NCBI GenBank assembly: GCA_947502925.1 | Contig: CANNBS010000001.1 | Location: 806,001-870,000 of the forward strand | Direction: 5' to 3' | Length of the DNA stretch: 64,000 nt | Source: an uncultured Marinicella sp. | Lineage (GTDB): Bacteria > Pseudomonadota > Gammaproteobacteria > Xanthomonadales > Marinicellaceae | In this document: piece by piece, positions 17,736 to 26,405 of the stretch | Position numbering within the stretch: the first letter of the stretch is position 1 | Layout: each line of letters begins with the position of its first letter | Program-made: the position numbers and the translations under genes | Notes under the pieces: generated by a model | The model's input: the letters and a program-made list of their open reading frames with translations, nothing else | What the model was told of the DNA's origin: nothing | Database searches by the model: none

Positions 17736-18338
17736 ATTCAAGATGGTTTAAAAATTGTGAATACAATTAAAACAATTAGGCAAAAAGAATCATGGTTTAA
17801 GAAATTATTAACTAATTTGTATTTTAAAATTTTTAGCTTAAGTTCAGGCGTCGATTTAACCAATCACACTGACTTTAAACTTTTGGATAGGGTGGTTGTT
17901 GATTGTTATTTATCACTACCAGAAAAAGGTAAATTTTACCGCGGTTTGATTGCTTGGTTAGGCTTCAATTCTAGCAATATTGGTATCTCAGTTAATAATC
18001 AGTCAGTAAGGAAATCAAGCTGGAAAATTCGCCAATTATTCAAATATGCCAAAAGTTCTATTTTGAGCTTTTCAGTCATTCCATTAAGAATTATTACTTG
18101 GTTAGGTCTGTCTTTATTTTTGTTCAGTACCATCATGACAATTGATACTTTATTCAAAACATTCAGTGGTTCTTCAGCAGCAGGTTTCCCCACGGTGATT
18201 CTTTTAATCCTTGGTATCGGTAGTGTTATTATTTTTAGTTTAGGTATAATCGGCGAGTATATGGCTGAGATTTACAGTGAGCTAAAGGACAGGCCGAAAT
18301 ATATTTTAAATGAAACCAGAACAAAAGAGGACAGTTAA
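17736..18338 (+). pseudogene. GtrB/DPM1-like family 2 glycosyltransferase, C-terminal remnant
   Basis: The frame opens at the IS30 edge and gives GLKIVNTIKTIRQKESWFKKL, then DFKLLDRVVVDCYLSLPEKGKFYRGLIAWLGF, then two C-terminal membrane helices (ITWLGLSLFLFSTIMTI and VILLILGIGSVIIFSLGIIGEYMAEIY). This matches the second half of undecaprenyl-phosphate sugar transferases of the GtrB/ArnC/DPM1 type. Roughly the first 100-120 residues, which bear the nucleotide-sugar site and catalytic Asp residues, are missing. A GTG at 17757 could start a short product, but it cannot be catalytically complete. Its TAA overlaps the following ATG. Confidence 0.82.
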
Positions 18339-20416
18339 TGAAAAGACGCGATTTTATCAAATCATCGATAATTATTGGTTCCACTTCTAGTATTCTTTTA
18401 GGATGTGATGGAAACTTAGGGAAAACCGTCTCATCAAAAAAAAACCATGTTTCGGGTTTCATTTTCTCTGATGCGCATATAGGCTGGAAAGGCGCAGACC
18501 AACCAACTGTTGAAGCTCAATATAAAGCTATTCAAGTTATTAAGAAAAGATTCAAGAACCTAGATGTCGTTTTTGATACAGGTGACATTCACCATGGATA
18601 TTTGAATGAAGCAGAAAGGAATGAAGCCAGAAATCACTGGCTGACTAAAATGGCTAATCAATTTCCTGACTCATATTTTCATTATGTGCCAGGTAATCAT
18701 GAGCTTGGCAAAGGGCCCTATGATACTGAACTGACAGCATCGAATATTGGTAGTATGAATTTTCGACCTTATTATAGTTTTGACTTCAAAGGTATTCATT
18801 TTATTTCACTACCACAGTTGCTTGATACAATTTTAATTAACAAAGAAAGTTTACAATGGCTTGATCATGATTTGATGCTCAACAAACATAAGACCACTTT
18901 AATTTTTTCACACAACAGCATTGCTGGAACAACTTACCACAATGATGAAACAGGGTACCGTGTTGTGGTTAACAGTGAAGAATTGCTCGAAGTGATTAAT
19001 AAACATCCTAATGTGTTGGGTTGGTTTCATGGACATAACCACCAATATGAAGTGGTTAAGAAAGACAACCGGTTATATGTTTCAAATGGTCGAATAGGTG
19101 GATTCAACCCCCCTAAGGGCTGGGGACCTTTTGGTCAAGGTCATTTAGGAGGTATCTACTTTTCAGTTAATGATAAAGGATTGTCGGTAAGGTGTTTTAG
19201 TGCAACACAAAATAAATTTTTTGACGAAATTGGCTCGGAAAATTTATCAAATAAGATTATAAAGCCAACAAGTTTTAATACAGAATTGAGGGCTAATTAC
19301 TATTTTGGACACGGCCAACTTTCTAACAATGTTGAGTACAAATTAAACAACCACTTTTTATCATCTGAAGATAAGAAATTATTTTTCAACAAGCATAATC
19401 AAGAGGTCATTAATGAGAATGCTAATTTTGGTTTCACAACAGAATTATATTTTATTGGCAAAAGAATAAAACGCCTGATTGGCTATCAATTGTTTCCAAA
19501 AAAACTCGATCGTAAGACTGTTTCCGAAGGCTTATTTATTGACCGTCAGCAAAACCAAGAAGATGTGGTGCTGAAGTTCCCCAATCATAAATTCACTAAA
19601 CTAGATTTCATGGTGCGTGGAAGCTATTACAGATGTGAATCAAATGATGTTTTAAATTTATCCGCCGAATTTTCAAATCTCAACGCCAATTCAAAATTTT
19701 TGTTTGGCTATTTGATCTATGATGAATTTCAAAACAAACTATTTGAGTCAGAGTTTACTGAGGTTAAAGCAACCAATAGCCATTCTTTTAAATTTGAATT
19801 TCAAATACCCAATGATGTTTCAAATAGCATTGGTAACAATAAATACATTAAGTTTGTGGTTAGATTGATGGATTTTCCATCTCAGTTTGTTATCAAAAAA
19901 TTGGCGGTAAAAAAACTAGTGAATAATAAAGGTCAAAATCAAATACAGATAAATGACTCACTATATGACATATATCAGAAAAAAAGCTTTTCTTTAAATA
20001 ATAAAAACGGTCCTATCAAAACCCTTAAATATCATGGGGAACCATCAAGCTTGATAATCAAAATTCCAGACATTGATTGGCAAGTTAGAAATGCTGAGGC
20101 ATATTACCAAGGAAATACAATAAATGTAACTTCTTACAGACATCATTTTCAAAAACAAAAAGAAGTTATTCTCACACCTTTAATGCATGTAAAAGAATAT
20201 TTAAGTAAAACTGTAAACCTTATGCCATTTGCGGTCGAGTACCAAAATAATAAAATAAATATTTCATTAGAATCGTACTCAAATCAATCATCAATGTTAG
20301 TTAAATTCACCAACAAGCCTTCCAATATAATAGGCGCTGAATTAATAAATATGGGTATTAATTCCATGTTGATAAAACCCACATCAACAAAAATATTGGT
20401 AGTTTTCTCGAAGTGA
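18338..20416 (+). CDS. Exported metallophosphoesterase with long C-terminal extension
   Basis: 692 aa. The N terminus combines a twin-arginine motif (MKRRDFIK) and a lipobox-like LLGC (C23), suggesting Tat export as a lipoprotein. The calcineurin-like domain shows all the metal motifs: SDAHIG (D45), TGDIHHG, PGNHELG, FSHNS and GHNH. The remaining 390 residues (from about 300) contain beta-rich, carbohydrate-module-like segments and no recognised domain. The substrate may be a phosphorylated glycan or lipid intermediate, inferred only from the surrounding genes. It overlaps the GtrB remnant and the following sulfotransferase gene, so it belongs to the same transcript. Confidence 0.78.
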   Translation: MKRRDFIKSSIIIGSTSSILLGCDGNLGKTVSSKKNHVSGFIFSDAHIGWKGADQPTVEAQYKAIQVIKKRFKNLDVVFDTGDIHHGYLNEAERNEARNHWLTKMANQFPDSYFHYVPGNHELGKGPYDTELTASNIGSMNFRPYYSFDFKGIHFISLPQLLDTILINKESLQWLDHDLMLNKHKTTLIFSHNSIAGTTYHNDETGYRVVVNSEELLEVINKHPNVLGWFHGHNHQYEVVKKDNRLYVSNGRIGGFNPPKGWGPFGQGHLGGIYFSVNDKGLSVRCFSATQNKFFDEIGSENLSNKIIKPTSFNTELRANYYFGHGQLSNNVEYKLNNHFLSSEDKKLFFNKHNQEVINENANFGFTTELYFIGKRIKRLIGYQLFPKKLDRKTVSEGLFIDRQQNQEDVVLKFPNHKFTKLDFMVRGSYYRCESNDVLNLSAEFSNLNANSKFLFGYLIYDEFQNKLFESEFTEVKATNSHSFKFEFQIPNDVSNSIGNNKYIKFVVRLMDFPSQFVIKKLAVKKLVNNKGQNQIQINDSLYDIYQKKSFSLNNKNGPIKTLKYHGEPSSLIIKIPDIDWQVRNAEAYYQGNTINVTSYRHHFQKQKEVILTPLMHVKEYLSKTVNLMPFAVEYQNNKINISLESYSNQSSMLVKFTNKPSNIIGAELINMGINSMLIKPTSTKILVVFSK

Positions 20417-21228
20417 ACAAAGAGATCTTATTGGTAACAGGCATACCTCGCAGTGGGACTTCATTGATTTCTAACATTCTATCGAAAAATCCACGCGCAA
20501 TCAGTTTTAGTGAACCTCGGTTTATTAAAAACATCAAAGCCGCAGCCCATGTTGCTGATGATGTAACTTTTCATTTAGAACAATCCATAAAAAATATCAG
20601 AGAAAACATAAAAGTGGGAAGGTCAGTAGAATTTAGAGTCCATAAAAACCCTAACCAAAATCTGGACAATTACTTTACCCGGCGTCAAGAAGCAGGTAAG
20701 GAGGTAGTGATTAAAAATTCAAGCTATCGAAGAATTACCTTGCCTAAAACGAGACATTCAGACTTGATTGTAATCAAAAATAATTTATTACTTACAGCTT
20801 GTATACAATCATTGATAAAACGCTTTCAAATGTTGGTAGTTGTTAGAGATCCCGTTGCTACATTAAGTTCATGGAACAGCTTAGATATTCCGGTTAGCAG
20901 AGGTAAAGTTAAATCAGGGTTTAAATACTGCCAAACATTACAAAAAATGGTTAACAGTAATGATTTATTGGAAAGGCAAATTCAAATTTTCGATTGGTTT
21001 TGTTATCAATACCGACAACTGGAAAAACAAGTAACTTTGGTGAAATACGAAGAACTAGTTAAGTATCCCAACAATCAGTTGTCAAAGTATTTGGATTACG
21101 ACACCAAGATAACTGGATTGAAAAATATGAATGACAGTGCCTATTATCCAAGTGGTTTAAAAAACAAAATCATTGATAAAATCGGCCAATTAAAGCCTGA
21201 AAACTTACTTCATTACTATCCAATATAA
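20413..21228 (+). CDS. Sulfotransferase-family protein
   Basis: 271 aa beginning at GTG 20413 within the stop of the phosphoesterase gene. The PAPS 5'-phosphosulfate loop is LLVTGIPRSGTSLISNILS (residues 6-24) and the 3'-phosphate region is MLVVVRDPVATLSSWNSL. These are hallmarks of sulfotransferases that move sulfate from PAPS to carbohydrate hydroxyls. No membrane helix, so it acts in the cytoplasm on precursor sugars. One of three such genes in the island. It converges with the methyltransferase gene only 9 bp away and no terminator is seen between them. Confidence 0.8.
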   Translation: MNKEILLVTGIPRSGTSLISNILSKNPRAISFSEPRFIKNIKAAAHVADDVTFHLEQSIKNIRENIKVGRSVEFRVHKNPNQNLDNYFTRRQEAGKEVVIKNSSYRRITLPKTRHSDLIVIKNNLLLTACIQSLIKRFQMLVVVRDPVATLSSWNSLDIPVSRGKVKSGFKYCQTLQKMVNSNDLLERQIQIFDWFCYQYRQLEKQVTLVKYEELVKYPNNQLSKYLDYDTKITGLKNMNDSAYYPSGLKNKIIDKIGQLKPENLLHYYPI

Positions 21229-21237
21229 CAACGCACT

Positions 21238-21840
21238 TTAGTACTTTTTTCTGCTGTTTAAGTAATGGTTGAACTCTTTAATGAGCTGATCTCCGCTTTT
21301 AACTTCGACATCTTTGCCACCAGGTTTAATGGCCATAACAGCAAAATCAATTTTTTTAACTACATTAAACAAATGGTTTCTACACCAACTTTTCATAAAA
21401 TCGGGTAACATTTTAAATATTCCCATGTAGTGAAAATGATGAAATCCTTTTTGAAAATAGATTTGATTTTCTTCCACAGCACTGCCTTTTATTTTCTTTG
21501 GGTCGAAGAAGTCAAATGAAAATTCATTAAAGTGGTGCAGATGATAAGGATTGACTAAGTTGTATTTTGTTAACGTTAAATAAGGCAAGCCAACAAATAA
21601 ATAACAGCCATGTTTCAATACACGGTGTATTTCCGACAAGGCAAACAAATAATTTTCAACATGTTCTAACGTGTGGTGAGAAAAAATGACATCCACAGAA
21701 TTGTCATCAAAAGGGAGAGCCGTTGTGCCTATATCCATACTGATATCAGCAACCTCTGAAATATCTATGTTTATAAACCCAGGTAGGTAAGTTTTTCCCG
21801 CCCCTATATTTAATTTAATTACTTTATTCATCTCATTCAT
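21238..21840 (-). CDS. Class I SAM-dependent methyltransferase (type 11)
   Basis: 200 aa. Motif I is LNIGAGKTYLPGFINIDIS, and the DVIFSHHTLEHVENYLFALSEIHRVLKHGCYLFVGLPY block is the typical motif II/III region of small-molecule and sugar methyltransferases. Starts at ATG 21840 or, equally possible, ATG 21831. The start lies inside the end of the next upstream gene, indicating an operon with the sulfotransferase and sulfatase-like genes (order of transcription: 24525 to 21238). Probably methylates a sugar unit; the acceptor is not known. Confidence 0.75.
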   Translation of the reverse strand: MNEMNKVIKLNIGAGKTYLPGFINIDISEVADISMDIGTTALPFDDNSVDVIFSHHTLEHVENYLFALSEIHRVLKHGCYLFVGLPYLTLTKYNLVNPYHLHHFNEFSFDFFDPKKIKGSAVEENQIYFQKGFHHFHYMGIFKMLPDFMKSWCRNHLFNVVKKIDFAVMAIKPGGKDVEVKSGDQLIKEFNHYLNSRKKY

Positions 21841-22717
21841 TTAAAAAAAATTTATTTTTCATGAGGTCCCAGGTTGCCCCACATAGGTTGTTAATTTTTT
21901 TGACTTGTGCCTCCGTAAAAGCAGGAATTTCGATGGCTTCATCAGCTAGGTTTATTTGAAATCCTTGGCTGCTATATTCTTTGTTTTTAGACAATAACCT
22001 GCTACCGTATTTAAATTCAGAGTCTTGATGAGAAATTTGATATGATTTCTTAGAGGCTCTAATTTTATAGGGTGCCAGTATTTTTTGAATGGTATTTAAA
22101 GTGTTTATACATAAATCTCGATAATCAATCAAACCATTTAACAAGACAGCGTTTTCCAACAGTACCTTATTAACATGAAGCCACTGATTACAGAGCTGTT
22201 CAATTAAGTCATCAGAAACCAAAGATTCCCAGTTTTTAGGCTTGACACCCCACCAACCTTTTTCTGGTGGTAGCCCCATATGTTTGTGGGGGATGAACTT
22301 TTTCTTCAATGAGAAAATGTTTGAAACAGGGTTTCGTATAATCGCAATTATACGAGATTCGGGAAAAATTGATTTCAACCACTTTATTCTGACTGAGTTG
22401 TATGGATTCTTATTAATTAACACCTTGTAGCCATCTTTAACCTGGTCAATCTTGTGAATTAAGAGGTCTTGGTCTGCAGACACGAAGTCAGCTTCTGATA
22501 GGTAATGGCCATTTTTACCATTATGGGCTTGATACATACGCCCGCAGGGAGGTAATGAGGGTGAAAATGGTGGATTGTCCCCCCAGAAGTATCGGCCCTC
22601 AGGTTTAAATGGGTCAATTGTATAAGGTTGATCTGAAAGTAATCTATTTAAAAGTGTTGTGCCAGATTTCTGTAGTCCAACAATAAACAATGGCTGGTTT
22701 TGGATGTTATTAGTCAT
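21833..22717 (-). CDS. Sulfotransferase-family protein
   Basis: 294 aa. The PAPS loop is LFIVGLQKSGTTLLNRLLS (residues 9-27) and the 3'-phosphate motif is RIIAIIRNPVSNIFSLKKKF. A Trp-rich central piece (PEKGWWGVKPKNWESL) separates them from the C-terminal region. It is predicted to be cytoplasmic. It overlaps the LTA-synthase-like gene upstream by an ATGA junction and the methyltransferase gene downstream by 8 bases. The tight packing suggests that sulfation, methylation and the sulfatase-like step belong to one pathway. Confidence 0.8.
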   Translation of the reverse strand: MTNNIQNQPLFIVGLQKSGTTLLNRLLSDQPYTIDPFKPEGRYFWGDNPPFSPSLPPCGRMYQAHNGKNGHYLSEADFVSADQDLLIHKIDQVKDGYKVLINKNPYNSVRIKWLKSIFPESRIIAIIRNPVSNIFSLKKKFIPHKHMGLPPEKGWWGVKPKNWESLVSDDLIEQLCNQWLHVNKVLLENAVLLNGLIDYRDLCINTLNTIQKILAPYKIRASKKSYQISHQDSEFKYGSRLLSKNKEYSSQGFQINLADEAIEIPAFTEAQVKKINNLCGATWDLMKNKFFLNE

Positions 22718-24525
22718 GGCATTTCAAAACGGCTATAGCAATCGTCTGAGAGTAATTCACCCAAATAGTTCTCTCCATATAAAATGTCGTATTGGACGGA
22801 TTCGAAATCACTCATTAATTCACTCTGAGAGTCTATAATGGTTTGGTTTTTGCTTTTGGTTACTTTACCAACAACAGAGTAATTACTGTGTAGAATTTGA
22901 TTGAGCTTCATTATACCACAGGGCTTTGAATCAATAAGGCCGAGTACATAACCAGATAATAAGTTCATACTGATTTCTGAAATATTAACTTGAATGTTAC
23001 TGTCAAAGTTTTTCCAAAGATATAATGGAAGTTTGTGTTTTTTATAAAAGGTGTTAACAGATTCATCTTCATGCTCTGGTGACAGGAATTGATTGTATTT
23101 ATTCAAATGTGGCTGGTGGTCACCGGTTATCAATATCAGTGTTTTTTTCTCAGAATTTGAAAAGTGATCAATTAGAACCTGAATGCCTTTATCCATATGG
23201 TTAATTGCATTAAGATATCCTTTCATACGGTTTTTTTCAGATGATGTGACTGTTTCTGGATAGATAAAATCTAGTTCGGATTCATACTCCCTGCCATCCC
23301 ATGGCGCATGCGATGACATTGTGAAGGTAAATACAAAGGCAGGGTGGTTTTTTTCCACCACATCAATTATTTTGTTAGCTATAACAATACTTGACTTGTA
23401 CTTATTGGTAGGATCTTTGGTGTTTTCTATGTTAGTAAAAGAAAACTGGTTTTCAAATCCAAGCCACTGATAAATTTTACGAAACCCGTATTCATCAATA
23501 GGTTCATCTCTCATAGAAATAGTGAAATATCCTTTTTGTCTAAGGTAACTGGCAATAGACGGTATAGGCTGTTTGATGACTTCTCTGTATATTAGCGTTT
23601 CTGGCAATGAAAATTGCGTTGACAATCCTGTAAGCAATTCAAATTCGGCATTGATTGATTTACCACCATAAACCGGAGACAACACTGTCCTTTCTACGTT
23701 TATCGACTCTAAGGCAGGCATGCTAGGCGCTGTAGTTTCCCAGCCAAAGTAGTATGGGTTTGTTAGTGATTCTACCATTAGAAATATTACATTTACGGGT
23801 TCTACTTGCTCAGCTTTGTTGTTTAGTTTATAAGCGTTTACAATCCTTTGTATCTCATTTCTGCTGTAGTTCTTTGGTCTTGGATATTCGTCATGTAATG
23901 TTGCAATTTGGAGGAATGATGTGGCCATTCCTTTGGTTAAGTAATGCACTACCATGTTAGAGTTCTTTTTATAAAATACCCCTTTTTTTCTTAGATGCTG
24001 TTGAAGTGAATTACTATTTATATAGACTACAAATATAAATAAGATCAATAGTGACATTCTAAACATCCAAAACGTTTTAATAGTGATGGGTCTGTTCTTT
24101 TTATATAGGATAAAATTCAAGACAATAAGAAAAGCAAACAGTAATAAAAAAACAGGAACTATTTGCGTGAAAATATGTTTTGATTGATAGAATTCGGTGA
24201 ATTGCGATAAATCAGTCGGAAATAAGGGCTCGTATAAATAGTATATTTTTGTTAAGCATATACTTATGAACCCAGCAAATATGCTAATTGTTAAAACAAG
24301 TGAAAATACCACTCTTCGTGAAATGACAAGAATAAAGTAATAAATCACTGATATAATTACTGTTTCTGTATATTTTGCATAAAAACTGATGTTTAGCTTT
24401 ATATGATCAATGTCTGAAAAATTATCAATCATCCATGGGTATAATGCTGAAACTACTAAATAGAAAAGTAGAGGTGGTAATAAAATAATGAATACTATTA
24501 ACGAAATCTTTTTAATGTGCTTCAC
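22714..24525 (-). CDS. LTA-synthase-like membrane sulfatase-fold enzyme
   Basis: 603 aa. Five N-terminal membrane helices (to about residue 175) carry a periplasmic alkaline-phosphatase-fold domain. Metal-site motifs are visible: MVESLTNPYYF, GGKSINAEFELLTG, MSSHAPW and TGDHQPHL. This layout fits phosphoglycerol or phosphoethanolamine transferases (LtaS/OpgB/MdoB-like) more than secreted sulfatases. The residue at the nucleophile position is Ser (S290), where LtaS has Thr. It is first in a three-gene operon with a sulfotransferase and a methyltransferase. It may add a polar head group to a periplasmic glycan. It starts only 17 bp from the divergent acyltransferase gene. Confidence 0.75.
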   Translation of the reverse strand: MKHIKKISLIVFIILLPPLLFYLVVSALYPWMIDNFSDIDHIKLNISFYAKYTETVIISVIYYFILVISRRVVFSLVLTISIFAGFISICLTKIYYLYEPLFPTDLSQFTEFYQSKHIFTQIVPVFLLLFAFLIVLNFILYKKNRPITIKTFWMFRMSLLILFIFVVYINSNSLQQHLRKKGVFYKKNSNMVVHYLTKGMATSFLQIATLHDEYPRPKNYSRNEIQRIVNAYKLNNKAEQVEPVNVIFLMVESLTNPYYFGWETTAPSMPALESINVERTVLSPVYGGKSINAEFELLTGLSTQFSLPETLIYREVIKQPIPSIASYLRQKGYFTISMRDEPIDEYGFRKIYQWLGFENQFSFTNIENTKDPTNKYKSSIVIANKIIDVVEKNHPAFVFTFTMSSHAPWDGREYESELDFIYPETVTSSEKNRMKGYLNAINHMDKGIQVLIDHFSNSEKKTLILITGDHQPHLNKYNQFLSPEHEDESVNTFYKKHKLPLYLWKNFDSNIQVNISEISMNLLSGYVLGLIDSKPCGIMKLNQILHSNYSVVGKVTKSKNQTIIDSQSELMSDFESVQYDILYGENYLGELLSDDCYSRFEMP

Positions 24526-24542
24526 AATTTAATAACGAAAAT

Positions 24543-25562
24543 ATGGTTATAGAAAAAAATGATTCTTTCTTATTAAAAGGTTGGTCAATTGCTATCATTG
24601 TCTTGCATAATTTTTTACATAATACAAAGCAACTGCCTTCTCAAAACGAATTCAGCTATTCCATGGATAAAGCTAAATCATTGGTTGATATAATCTTATA
24701 CAATCCATCGGATATTATAAGGGCATTGCTATCATTTTATGGGCATTATGGGGTTAAAATATTTATTTTTTTAAGTGCATACGGTTTGACCAAAATATAT
24801 TTAGATAAAGAAATAAATATATTAGTATATTTGCAAAAACACATTACCAAGATTTATAAAGCCTTTTTCCTAGTATTGTTTTTTTGGGTTCTTTACGAAT
24901 TGATAGTAAATAAAATTGACTTGCTTTTGTTTTTGACGATTCATGCTAAAGCAGTTTTATTGAAATTAGTAGGTCTCAACATACCAGGGTTTGCATTAGC
25001 ACCTGTTGGACCCTGGTGGTTTATTCCTGTTATTTTCCAGTTCTATTTGCTATTTCCATTACTATTATTTTGTTTCAAAAGATACGGCAATTACTTTTTG
25101 TTAGGCTTATCAGTTTTAACTTATCTGGTTTTGGGCTTGATCGATAAAAAAATTCTTTTTTTGAATGCCGTAGGTCATTTGCCGGAATATTGTTTGGGTG
25201 TTTATTTAGCGTCAAAACCTTCCTTCAGTATTAAATGGCCTGTTTTCGTGTTGGCTTTAGCAGCTTTTGTATTCAGCCATTTGCACCCAGTTTTTTGGTT
25301 ATTTTCTGGGGTCTCTATCATTTTATTGATTTTGGCTATGTATGGAAAAGAAGTTAGAAAACCTTACAAAATCATGGTCATGATTGGCAAGTTGTCGTTA
25401 TACATATTTTTGATTAATGGGTTTATGAGGAGGCCATTTTTAGATTGGGCTAATAGTCTTAATAATGATTTCTTTCTACTAATATGTTCCTTGATTTTTT
25501 TAGTAGGCGTAGTCGTAACAGCAAAATTATTATCAAGCATAAAAAAACCCTTCCGAATCTGA
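24543..25562 (+). CDS. Acyltransferase family 3 membrane protein
   Basis: 339 aa with about ten membrane helices. The N terminus LLKGWSIAIIVLHNFLHN contains the membrane His of the family (H22 of the IIVLHN motif), and FLSAYGLTKIY resembles the usual FFxxSGFL motif. Such proteins O-acetylate sugars of LPS or exopolysaccharide across the inner membrane. The conserved R after the first helix is less clear than in the second copy at 28266, so the acceptor may differ. Ends within a strong bidirectional terminator. Confidence 0.75.
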   Translation: MVIEKNDSFLLKGWSIAIIVLHNFLHNTKQLPSQNEFSYSMDKAKSLVDIILYNPSDIIRALLSFYGHYGVKIFIFLSAYGLTKIYLDKEINILVYLQKHITKIYKAFFLVLFFWVLYELIVNKIDLLLFLTIHAKAVLLKLVGLNIPGFALAPVGPWWFIPVIFQFYLLFPLLLFCFKRYGNYFLLGLSVLTYLVLGLIDKKILFLNAVGHLPEYCLGVYLASKPSFSIKWPVFVLALAAFVFSHLHPVFWLFSGVSIILLILAMYGKEVRKPYKIMVMIGKLSLYIFLINGFMRRPFLDWANSLNNDFFLLICSLIFLVGVVVTAKLLSSIKKPFRI

Positions 25563-25573
25563 AAGGGTTTTTT
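25542..25573. terminator. Bidirectional terminator
   Basis: AAAAAACCCTT pairs perfectly with AAGGGTTTTTT around a 10-nt loop that contains the stop codon of the acyltransferase gene. A and T tracts on both sides make it work for this gene and for the convergent secreted protein gene. Confidence 0.9.
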
Positions 25574-25597
25574 ATGACTTATCGGTGTAAAATTAAA

Positions 25598-26338
25598 TTA
25601 CATACCAATGAAAGTTTGTCTTCGTGATTCAAATTCATCTAAGTAAACCGGAGAATCAACTGGTACGTTAGCTGGAGAATTCATGAAACCCAAGCGAGCT
25701 CTGTTAACACCACCAGAATGTGAAGACATATCTAACCCTGAGTAGTCAATAGGCTGACCATCAACCACATTATTTGCTACAGGATCAGACTCTGAAGTGG
25801 CATTTACCCAAAATTTAAAATCACCAGTAGTCAAATTTACCATATACTCAATCCTGGTTGCACCAGTATCAGGAATATCAACTCTAAATCTCTTCTTACC
25901 GTCTCCAACAGCGCCATCAACAACAAAGTTGTCCAAGACATAACCTTCGCCAGCTGTAGCAGCTAATTTAATTTGAACGATACCATTAAACAAACATGGT
26001 GGTCTTCCTGCAATACATTGAGACATATGGACTTTAACTTTTCTGTTGAAGCCAGAAGTTGGCAACGCAATTCCGTTAGGATCAATGTAGAAAGCTGCTC
26101 TATAACTTTGTTCATCTGTAGGGTTCAAATCTTGTACAAAGTTCTTATTACGATCAGCTTTTGCTGCAACTTCCAGTCCACATGCAGTCCCACCCATCGC
26201 AGAACCTGCTGTTACTGTTAATGCTCCTGCATCCGGTTCAATTGTACCAGACCAAGCGGATAGGTTAGTGTCGTCACAAACTTGTGAAAAAACCTGAAAA
26301 CTTGCGAACATCGCAACTATTAAAAATATTTTCTTCAT
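25598..26338 (-). CDS. Secreted protein of unknown function
   Basis: 246 aa with a clear signal peptide (MKKIFLIVAMFASFQVFSQ, cleavage about residue 19). The mature part is beta-rich and polar, with Gly/Asp-rich turns, four Cys (VCDD, GTACG, SQCIAG, PPCLF) and a C-terminal LDEFESRRQTFIGM. It may be a lectin-like jelly roll (concanavalin fold) judged by the strand pattern, but no family was recognised. The ribosome site AAGAGGAAAA is strong. A single-gene unit ending at the terminator shared with the acyltransferase gene. Expression could be high. Confidence 0.65.
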   Translation of the reverse strand: MKKIFLIVAMFASFQVFSQVCDDTNLSAWSGTIEPDAGALTVTAGSAMGGTACGLEVAAKADRNKNFVQDLNPTDEQSYRAAFYIDPNGIALPTSGFNRKVKVHMSQCIAGRPPCLFNGIVQIKLAATAGEGYVLDNFVVDGAVGDGKKRFRVDIPDTGATRIEYMVNLTTGDFKFWVNATSESDPVANNVVDGQPIDYSGLDMSSHSGGVNRARLGFMNSPANVPVDSPVYLDEFESRRQTFIGM

Positions 26339-26405
26339 TTTATTTTCCTCTTAAAATTAAAAATAGTAGTTTCATATATTGAACGTACTTTATGTAAGTA
26401 ATCGG

